Positions 34,601 through 45,500 of a stretch of 64,000 bases of DNA are shown piece after piece. The notes beneath the pieces were generated by a model. It was not told the origin of the DNA, ran no database searches, and was given only the letters and a program-made list of their open reading frames with translations. The first letter of the stretch is position 1. Each line of letters begins with the position of its first letter. Origin of the DNA: Chamaecyparis obtusa. Taxonomy: Eukaryota > Streptophyta > Pinopsida > Cupressales > Cupressaceae. The translations under genes were made by a program, and so were the position numbers. The DNA is taken from the NCBI GenBank assembly GCA_027943335.1, contig BSBK01006431.1:126501-190500 (forward strand). Direction: 5' to 3'.

Positions 34601-37600
34601 GTGCCTGAGTCAACCCTTTCTGCAACCTACTCCTCTCATTAATGAGTTCGATCAACTATTGCTCCATAGCTGCCCTATATATCCTTGCAGCGTCCAACTG
34701 GGGCATCAAATCGACCCTTTTTCTTGCCTAGGCTGCCTGTTGGGTTACGAACTCCTGCCTTTGGTGAGCCAAAATGCTCTCTACCGCCTCCAACCGGGTG
34801 CCCAGCTTCTCTCGAGCCTTCTCTGCATCCCCTTGTGTGGCCGCATGTCCTCCAGAAATGTACTCTGTATGCCTCAGGGTATGGTACTGCTCCTTGAAGC
34901 TCTGCTCCAACTCGGTCACCAAGGTCTCTACCCGAATGGCAACTATAGGCTGTCCAACAACCCAAGCATTTAACATCTCCCGAGTCTTTGTGGTCGGCCA
35001 TTCCTGCGCCTCAAAACAAGTGGCAAACGCTAAGGGGCTCTCCTTCTGCATGAAATCTAGTAACTGCTGAAAATAGTCGGTGACACTCTCAAGAGCCTTT
35101 GACTGTGCTGAGCCCACTACCTCCTGACTGCGTACCACCATGTTAGCCAGGAATGCCTTGATGTCCTCCTTTGCTGGCTGTCTAGGAAGCTCTGCAGGTG
35201 CTAGAATCGCTGGCCATACCTTTGTTACCATAGCTCTGGAGTCCTCTGCTGTATGTTTATTCAATGCCATGGCCACCACTACTGTATAGTCCCCTACAGT
35301 CCCTGCTATCTCAGTTGTCTCGGTTTGCGCTAGCATTTATGTTCTTGCCACTTGACCCTACCCCCACTTTGCTACACAATCACCTGCGGAATCGTCGGTT
35401 CCATCCAAGTGTACTATCTCTAGGGAAACATCCTGTTAGGTTGAGAAAGCTGTAGCTCCCAGGTGTGCCAATGGTGTCATTTGAAATCGGCGAGTGAGCC
35501 AAGTGTTCACGGCCTCAAGGGGTGCAGTGGACGATGAGAGTCCCAACCGGTGCTGAGAGGGGAGGGTTGAATCAACACCTATAAAACTTTCATTAATAAA
35601 TATGACTCAATGTCAAGCTGTGCACCAATAATGCTGGAGCACGAACTTTCATCAACTGACCCTGCTGTAATGCCCAGATCTCCAAGCTCACCACTGGGAG
35701 ACTCCGAACATGCCTTGGTCCTGTCTGAGGAAGCAATTGCCTCCTGAACTAGAGCAACACTACTACAGTTGACATAAACATCTCCAATGATAACTCCCTC
35801 CATGGAAGAATCTGAACAATCAATGATAACTGCAACATCAGATGCCTTTGTACAATTCGTAGTGACTGCTCTGGGAGCCTCAACCCGATGATGCTCAGCA
35901 CTGCTATCATCCAATGGCACTGAAACATCCGCTGGTTCCGGTGTAATAAATCCATCATCAGTACTGCGAATGGGAATAGCAGGTGCTGAACTAGATGTAG
36001 GAACATTAGCATCACAGACAACTGTCGGAGAAAACTCAAGCCTTCTCCCCTGCAAACTCGATGTCGGCCTTCTAAAGGAAGAGACCATATATCTCGCTGC
36101 CCTATCTACTGTAAGTGGATCCGACAAACTCTCTGCCAATCTCTGCTGATGCAGTCTAAGTCTCTCCATGCTTTCTACTAAAGCATTTAATTCCGCTCTA
36201 TTTCCCTTACTGCTATGACGACTTCCGGAACTGGGTCTCTTGTATCCAGACCCCACAGGATGGCAGGAAGAAAGCTCTGATACCACTGTAAAGAACCGAA
36301 ATCGGCTCTTCCGGAATGTTTAATGATAATTAAGAAAACAATTGCAACAATTTTTTTAATAATACTCATGCAAAGTAATTTCTGATAGCACATTCACCAA
36401 ATTTATTTATAAAATTCAGATTAATAACATTCCGAATAAACTTACTCTATTTGAGTTTTAATTTCAAACAAATTTATGCAAAATTATATATCATTAATTT
36501 CAATGGCACTTGTACTCCGCAAATCTCCCTTTCTGCTGTCACAATTCCCACAATCTGAATGCCTGATTATACCATTCAGCATGTGACTGCTCCCAGCAGT
36601 ACGTGACTGATCTAGTCTGAGTGCCGTATCAAAGGAAAGAGCAAAACATCTTACTGTAGTGTTGCCTACCCCAGAAAATTGTCAGACGGCCCTGCTATGA
36701 CAAATCCGATCCAAAGAAAAATGGCCAAACGACCCTCCTGCAGCATTCTCGTGGCACACACCGGCTTCACAATCCCTCTCATCACACGTGTCCACTTGTG
36801 GTATTAACGTAGCCAGAAATATATTACAATTTCGCTGCCAATGAGACGCCTTCCACTTAATATGAAATCGCAGCATTTAAGAATGTACAGCAGGCTATAA
36901 AATTCGATAATCCACCTCCCAATAATTATTCTAGAATTACAATTTGTTTAATACTCAGGCATACATTCAACAACAAACTTCAATCTCCAGATTTTAGACT
37001 TCCACAATTCCGATATACAACAGCATCGAATTGCAAACTTAGTAATAATTAGCTGTGAAATTCACCATTTATAGGCAATGGCTCAAATCACGAGAAAGAG
37101 GAATCAGTCCTCGAAACCCTAGCCAGGTTTGTCTTCTTCCCAAATTCCAAGAGAAAATAATGATTGCATAAGATAAGAAAAGTGCTTTTTCGGGTAGAAT
37201 ATATAGGCTTTTTGGAAAAAGCACTTTTTAATATTTTCACTTAATTGGCTTTAAAAAAAATATCTCACTTTATAACATAAAGTTATAAAGTCATAAGTTA
37301 TTAAATTAAATCAAAATAATTTAATTTAATAACACATTTAAAATATAAGCCACTCAATTGTCTAACTGCAATCAATGAACTTTTGAGAAAGCAGCAAGTC
37401 CAACTGCCCAGCTAGGAATAGGCACTGCCTTGCCAGAAATAGCCACTGCTAAAAATAGACTTACTATAAATAGTAAGTCTCTCAAACTGGAGATTCTCTG
37501 AAACCTGATCCTGAGATATCTGATGCTCCGTGCAGACACCCTGCTAATCCTTGCCATACCCAAAATACCACTTACTAAAAATAGTAAGTTGACCAAAATG

Positions 37601-39018
37601 ATCCGAACGAAGAGCAGACCTGATAAGTCAAACCTCCAGAATGGAATCCCAATGCTGGCTCCACCATCTGACCTCCTCTGATCGCTTGATTAGCCTGTGA
37701 GGGTCGCCAAACCAAGCTAATCCCATAAGTCTAAAAACGGGGAGATTACAGGAGGAGTCATGTGTACTGTCGGTCATAGCTGTTTGAATGCAGGGACTGA
37801 TGACGTGCGAGTAGGGCTCACTGTTTGACGCTGAGGCCACTTCGTCGAGGTGGTCAAAAACGCTGGGTTAAACAACACTCTCCCCATCGTTCTTGGTAGG
37901 GTGGACTCCACAACCTCATCCTTCGCGGCCTGACTCGTGTGGTCACTATTTGATGTATCTGTGGCCTCCAAGGTATGCCCTCTCCCACTGTCTACATTCT
38001 CAGACTCTGATGAAACTACTTGAGACTTCCTCTTTTGTGTCGCGCCGGAGTTTCCAATGTCTAGATGGCGCCATCAAAGATAGGCATCTCCTTCGGCGCC
38101 AAAGTGCCCTGGGGCTTTATCTCTAGGTCTGTAGGTGGGAGCTGTGTGCATGTGGCCTCCAAGAAAAATCCTATTAGATAATGTGGCATGTAGAAGGTAC
38201 GATGGTGGAGCGTCATAACCTCATACATCCTCTTGGCCAATTAGGATGCCCAATCGTACACTACCCCATTGCTCAGCCCATTCGTGAGAAATATCTATGA
38301 GAGGGCTTTGTCCAAGGCCCTCCTCGATCCTTTGAGATGGATTTCGGCCACATCCATGGTACATCTCCATGGACCTTCGGCTACAAAAGTCTTCCGCATA
38401 CCTCGACCCTTCATTGCCTTGACAACCGAATCCAACTCCGACTGTGGAAGGTCTCATGAAACCAGGTTCGCCCAATATTCTTTTTGCTCTCAGGTCATCT
38501 TCTTAGCCTTCGTCTCAATCTTATTCCCTCGCCCTAGAATACCAAATACGTGTGTAAAATCTGTTGACTTAAAGCTCACTGTGATATCCTTCCCCCAATA
38601 TTGAAATGAACTTTTCTTTGAAAATCTGTCGAAGGTCTCCATCATGAGACGCAGGACGCCTTCATAATCCCGAATGCAAAATATGGGCATTTGAATGGCC
38701 CAATGTACTTGCGCCTTCTGTAAGTTCTTTTTCACCGTATTTGTGTTTGAAGTCTCCTTCCACCATTTGCGGCACTCCAACCCATTAAGTCCTTCGAAAA
38801 CTATGGTGAAAGGGTTTAATTAAGTAAATAATGCAATTTACTTTATAAAATGAGGGGTTAGGATGCGAGTGGATGGGTTAGGAATATGCAAAGTGGATGA
38901 AGGCAAGTAGGCTTTATGAATTAACTTAAATTCAAACTAGAGGAAAGGGGATTTAAATAAACACATTGTTGATGTTTGGTAGCTTTAGTCGGATAAACCT
39001 ATGAGACAATACTATTGT

Positions 39019-39100
<82 letters not shown>

Positions 39101-41368
39101 TATATATGAGATATAATTTATATATATATATATATATATTTATTATATATGAGATAAATTTATATATATCTAAAGTATTATTGTGTTAGAGAAATTAATA
39201 TAATAACACTAGATATACTATATATGTATATGTCATTATATTAATTAAAAGAGTATGTTTTAATGAGTAGACATGTCCCATGAAGGGACATGTCTATCCA
39301 TGTCTCATCCACAATATAAATAAGAGAGAGATTGTTGCCTTTGAAAAATACATACAATTAGGAGTGCTATTACATTTGCAGTGATCCTCACAAGATCAGC
39401 ATGGTATCAGAGCGAGGCTGCAAATGTAAGAGAGTAGTTTGTTGATGATGATTGTGTGACTGTCTTTGAAAATACAGTCTTAGTACGGGGACTATATCTC
39501 CCAAATACACCATTGGATTTTGCAGCATTTTGGATATGTTGGTGATAATTTTTTTTTTAAAGAATCTCACCGGAGTGATTGGGGAGGAAGTGTCAGGTTC
39601 AAAAGTTATGACCAACTGTGTACAGGTCTATGTGAAATCTGGTGAGTGAAGTTGTGTTGCATATTTTTGTCCACTCCAAGTGCAAAGAATAAGGTCAAGT
39701 GAATTGTAGCAGATTTGTTAAGAAAGCAAGCATTAATTATAGAGTGTCACCTTTCTTGGAGAAATCAATTCATTTCACAAGAAGACATGAGCATTGTTGA
39801 ATGATATAAGAGAGAGAATTTTACATCGTGGGGGGAATAATAACCAATGTTACATTCCCACTTGAACCATCCTTAGTGGGGAGATGATTCAAAGGGGAGA
39901 TGTCTTTCAAATAATCTGAGAAGGTGTTTTCTGATTTGATGTATATGGACCTTCATTGAAGCAACTTGTATCAAGGATGTTGATGCACAGATAAGTATTT
40001 AATATCCTTGAATGTTACTTTATCTACTCATTTTAATCTATCTCTTATTTGTATTTATGGACGTACTATAATTGCTATTTGCCTTGATCTTTTCTGGTGA
40101 TGCTCTTGCATGAAAAAGAAGATAGATATTAGATTCAGAGGGAGTTTGACTTTTTTGAGGTAACTTTGGGCGAGGAGCTCAGAAGATTGATATCAGACTC
40201 AGAGGGAGTCTAATAGTTCATCTTAAGCAATCTTGGATGAAAAGATAAATAGATTGATATCTGCTCAACGAGTTCTTCTCTGTGAGAGAAGTTCGAGGTG
40301 AAATCTATTGTTTCCACCCTCTGCGCTGAGGTATGGTGGATATCATGTTTTAATCGGCCGGCCCCCTGTGTACATCATGAGGAAGTGACGACTTCCAAAT
40401 GATTATCACTTGTATTTGTTAAAGTTATTGAAAGGTGACGATCTTACAATAACTTGATTTTCTATCATGATAGACATCTTGTGATGGCTGAAACAGATCA
40501 TGATAGATGATATCTTGCATGCTGGATTGAGTTCCTTGAACAGGCCATGATCTTCTATCATGATAGACATGTTATGATGGCTGAAACAGATCATGATAGA
40601 TGATATCTTGCATGGTGGATTGAGTTCCTTGAACAGGTCATGATCTTCTATTGTGATAGACATCTTATGATGGCTGAAAGATATCATGATAGATGATAGT
40701 AATGTTCCTATGGTAAGTTCGCATTACCTATGGAAATTTCGTTGAGTACTTGGTGGATATCATGAGACTTGATGTTGGTAGGCCATTACTCTGAGCACTT
40801 GGTGAATATCATGCGACTTGATATTTTGCAGGCCAATTTTCCCAATATCATGAGATGATATCTTTATAAACTTTTGAGTACCTGGTGGACATCATGAGAC
40901 TTGATGTTGGTAGGCCATTGCTCTGAGCACTTGGTGAATATCATGCGACTTGATATTTTGCAATCCAATGCTCCCGATATCATGACATGATATCCTTATA
41001 AAATTTTGATTACTTGGTGGACATCATGAGATTTGATGTTGGTAGGCAATTACTCTGAGCACTTGGTGAATATCATGCAACTTGATATTCTGCAGGCCAA
41101 TGCTCCCGATATCATGAGATAATATCTTTATAAAGTTTTGAGTACTTGGTGGACATCGTGAGACTTGATGTTGGTTTGCCAATATTCTGAGTACATGGTG
41201 AATATCAGGTGACTTGATATTCTGTGGCCATTACTCCTAATGTCATGAGATGATATCTCTATAAACTTGATATTACATTGAGGTAATATCTAATCATGTG
41301 TTAATCCTCCCTAGCTAAGAGGGAGTGTTGATGTTTGGTAGCTTCAGTCGGATAAACCTATGAGACAA

Positions 41369-41459
<91 letters not shown>

Positions 41460-42526
41460 CTTAGTTGCCGGATTCGCCTGTACAGGTCCGGATCCGGGTC
41501 CGGATTCGCGTTGGATCCGTGACGGATCCGGGCAGGGTCCTTGCAAAAGCCTGTGGATCTGTCCGGATCCGCGAGCCACGGATCCGGACGGATCCACAGG
41601 CTTTTGCAAGGACCCTGCCCGGATCCGTCACGGACCTGGGGGGATCCAGCACGAATCCTTGAGGATCCCGTGCGGATCCGTGCAAATCCCTAGGGACCCG
41701 CGGCCTATGAAGGCGTAAAGCACTTAATATGTCTATTTTTTTGTTCTTTTTTCATCTAACCCTAAATTGACAGGAGGATTTATACAAATATAACAATTAA
41801 GTATAAGTTTGATTTATTTAATTTCTTATACTTTAATTTATACAAATATAACATTTAAGTATAAGTTTGATTTATTTAATTTCTTATACTTTAATTTATA
41901 TTTGTATAAATACAAGTTAAATACATTCCAGGATGTTTGAGATAGGTTTCAGCTTCATAGGAGTTAAGATGCAAATTCTAGATTAGAAAAATTCTAGACT
42001 TAGCCAAATTTTAGGATTGAAGAAGCCTTCAGCAGGGTTACCTCCCACAATCCATCATGGCTTTCTAAGGTCAAACTAAAGCTGGCAAAAGGATTCTCAA
42101 AGGGTTTTAACTTGTTTTATCACAAATCACTTGGTTTCGACCCCATCTCTATGACAGACTTAGCTTAGCTCTTGCCCAAATCCCAGTCAAACATGACTTT
42201 CCAATAGGCCAAAATCACTCAAACCTCATTTGCCGGACCTAGGGACTTGAAAACAACCACCAACAAAGACTACCTAAGACCTAGTTATGAAAACTTTGAC
42301 ATTTGGCATTGATCAATGATCAAGCATCATAGATTCATAGTATGAAATGATTTAGTTTTAGAATTATGTATATTTCTCTTATATTTTTGGATATATAATG
42401 CATATATATATATATTAATATATATTTATACTCACGAATCCAAAACGGGAAAAAAAAAATTCACGAATCCACGAATCGGATTCTTGAACCCAAATCCGTC
42501 CCTGAACCCAAATCGGCAACTAAGTG

Positions 42527-42557
<31 letters not shown>

Positions 42558-45500
42558 TATAAATTTATATATATATCTATATATATCTAAAGTATTATTG
42601 TTTTAGAGAAATTAATATAATAAGACTATAGAAATACTATATATATATATGTCATTATATTAATTAAAAGAGTATGTCTTCATGAATAGACATGTCCCAT
42701 AAAGGGACATGTCTATCCATGTCTCATCCACAATATAAATAAGAGAGATACTGTTGCCTTTGAAGACACATACAATTAGGAGTGCTATTACATTTGCAGT
42801 TATCCTCTCAAAATCAACAGACATGAATATATTTATTTAATTTAGATAGATGATGCTATTGTAAAATTAGATTAATTAGCTTACGTAGGAGGACTATAGA
42901 CAAATGGGGAGATTAATTAAATAGATGAGTTATTTAATTAATATGATGGATTTAGAACAAGGGGTTGTATGATTTAGTTTGATGAAATGTTTTTTTGATA
43001 GAATTTAGGTGTCTATAGTTGCCGTTTCACAAGTGTAAATTTCCATATTCTGATTTTTATGTGATTCTTTGATTTTTTTTCTGCATTTTTTTGGTATTTA
43101 TGATTTTTATGATTTTTTTGGTTTTTTTGATATATGGAATTGGATAGAAATAAATTCAAATTAAATCTAAAGATAACTAGAACAGCAACTTGGAAATAAG
43201 ATGAACCCAAACTCGAAAATTATTGATTGTTATGCATAAACATACCATTACAATGCCTGATCTGAAGATTTATTTTGAAGGAATGTTACAGATCTTATTT
43301 CTCATTATACAGCAACTTATTGGATCCTACTTCTAAACGCCCATTTGCATGACGATGACTGGTTGGCTAATTGTGACTTGTTTAAATGACTGATCTGCTG
43401 TTACTGTCTTGTCCAAATTCTGATTTTCAATGTAGGACAAGCTCGTTTTGCTGTTTTATATGGATGTATAGGCGCAAAACAATCCTGATCTGAATTCTGA
43501 TCCTAAATATGCTCTACAAGATGATTGAAACACTAAAATTTGCTCATTAATGAATTCTGAATCTTCCAACGACTGTTGGGTTATTGGCCAACCTTCCAAT
43601 CTCCAGGGAGTTTTCGTTTCCAGAAGTCCTGATCTATACTGTAAAAAATGAATGATTGAATCCCCAAATGAAACCTCCTCATGTTACTCTATCGACTCCA
43701 AACACTAATCATCCCTTTTAGGGTTTCCAGCTTATTTGAATAAATTTTTTTCCCCTCGTCAAGTTTGAACCCCTTATGATTCGTTTATTAATAATGACTT
43801 GTTTTTAAAGCAACTTAATTTAAGCCTCCTTAGGCATTGTCCCATGGTGGTCCGCTTATTGGTTACTTTATTAAAATAATATAAAGCAACTTTGTTAGAT
43901 GTTTATTTTATTCTTCTTATTAATAATGAGTTGTTTTTAAAGCAACTTAATTGAAGCCTCCTTAGGCATCGTGTCTCATGGTGGTCTACTTATTGGTTAC
44001 TTTATTAATATAATATAAATTAACTTTATTAGATGTTTATTTTATTCTTCAGTATTCGATTTTATTCTTGAAATCATCACCTGGACTCCAAACTGGAAAC
44101 TAAGTGCTGCCGCCAGTTCAATTGTGATGTCTAAATATAGCAAGGCCACTATTAGTCCCTTCCTAAAAAATAGGATCCCTTCCTAAAATCAATTCCTAAT
44201 ATTTTAGGAAGTTATCTCAAAGCATCCAGAATGACTTAGAATACCTCTTGAACCAACTCCTAGTCTCCTCCTAAAAAAGGGATCCTCCTAAAAAATAGGA
44301 GGCTGCCTCAAACTGTTTGGAATAGGTCGCAAGGCTTGTTGCTAAGCTCCACAACCCCTAGTTGGGTCACCTAATAAATCTTCTGACCTATGAGAATCCT
44401 TGATTATAGGCCAACCTCTGCTATAGTCTGAACTACCTAAGGAAGGGAGCTTACAAAGGGAGACACAAAACAGCTTGCAGAAATGGGACGTTTGTCAATC
44501 CTGTTAGACCATGTAATTATTTTAGCATCGGTGTGATTGCTTTGTCTTTACTTATTTGTGTTAGTGCTTTAACTGATTGGAGTAAGATTAAGAATATATT
44601 TTCCATGACACTAGTAGTTTTTCTTTGTATTTTTTAATTTTATATTGGAACATTTATTTACTTATGGTTTCTGCGTCATATAGGTACAACAAAAAGAAAG
44701 GAGTTGCATTCTACCAATAAAGCAAATGCATTGTTAGGTAGCTGGGGTGAAGAAAAGAATGAGGTAACTTTGCAAGTCTACAAGGTTGTTTTTTCACCAG
44801 ACTATTGTAATGAGAAAATATATGCAAACTTTGCACTTCTGATCGAAGAGGTCCTAGATGATGATGTTGCAAGTGCAGAGATAGATCTGCATATATCTGC
44901 AGGTAGAATTGTGAAATCAAAATTAGTGCAAAGTGGAGAGGTGAAATTGGACCAAAGTCAGGTATGGACAAGATATCACATTAGTTTCAAACTTTCAGTG
45001 TCTAATACATATCTGGGATATTTTTTGTAAGTAATAAAATCTTTTAACTTGTCATATGTGGCTGGATTTCTCTTGTTATATTCTATAACAGCTTATGGAT
45101 GCAAAGGCTTTCCATGAAATTCTGTTCAATGGAGTATTTGGTAAGCTTATGCGCCCAAATAAAGGATCAGAAGCACCAAATATCCCGAAGGAACATACTT
45201 TAAAGATCATTGAAATGAGAAATATATGGTCCCGTTCTGAAATGTACCTCCTCCTTCCAATTGAATCAGATAAAAGTGATAGTGAAAATGTGGCAAACAT
45301 CGAGTGGAAATGCATTAAAGATTGTGTTTCTAGAGCGAAATTATTTAAATTACTGTGTACTCTTTGTGAAAAGGATGATAATGTTAAGGGACTTCTAGAG
45401 GAAATTTTGGACAGGGCATCTCTCTTGCAGTGTGCAGCACGAAAATCAGAAGTTATTAGTTTGGCAAGTGGCACTTATGAAGCTTCAGAACTGATAGATA

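Larger units (their letters stand above)
38967..42819 (+). mobile_element. F2: non-coding LTR element with nested G2
   Basis: The 5' LTR 38967-39402 and the 3' LTR 41326-42819 (interrupted by G2) both start TGTTGATGTTTGGTAGCTT.AGTC. The flanks CACAT (38962-38966) and GACAT (42820-42824) look like a mutated target duplication. A TGGTATCAGAGC primer-binding site follows the first LTR, and CTAAGAGGGAG precedes the second. The interior is non-coding and holds 93-bp and 132-bp tandem repeats. It is the second copy of the F family, inserted in the DCL4-like intron. Confidence 0.85.
41326..42819 (+). repeat. F2 3' LTR, split by G2
   Basis: LTR text lies at 41326-41458 and resumes at 42526. It includes the hairpin near 42687 and ends AATCAACA. 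(CTAT)n at 41409-41442 and (TA)n tracts flank the insertion. Confidence 0.8.
32127..44683 (+). other. 12.6-kb DCL4-like intron filled with transposable elements
   Basis: The donor GTAAGA at 32127 pairs with the acceptor ATATAG at 44678-44683 across 12,557 bp; the codon split (1+2) matches. Inside lie a chromovirus fragment, accessory-ORF element I with H, a B LTR stub, and F2 with nested G2. The other introns in the gene here are 93-202 bp. Confidence 0.8.

Noticed and set aside
34659..35070. Plus-strand frames opposite the element I accessory ORF
   Set aside because: Antisense shadows of the longer minus-strand helical ORF.
37372..37596. Hydrophobic minus-strand frame resembling a membrane protein
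   Set aside because: It falls in the H LTR and depends on AT-rich repeated text; no homologous block recognised.
41461..41685. Overlapping open frames on both strands with near-identical protein text
   Set aside because: They are a by-product of the 56-bp inverted repeat and GGATCCG motifs, not genes.
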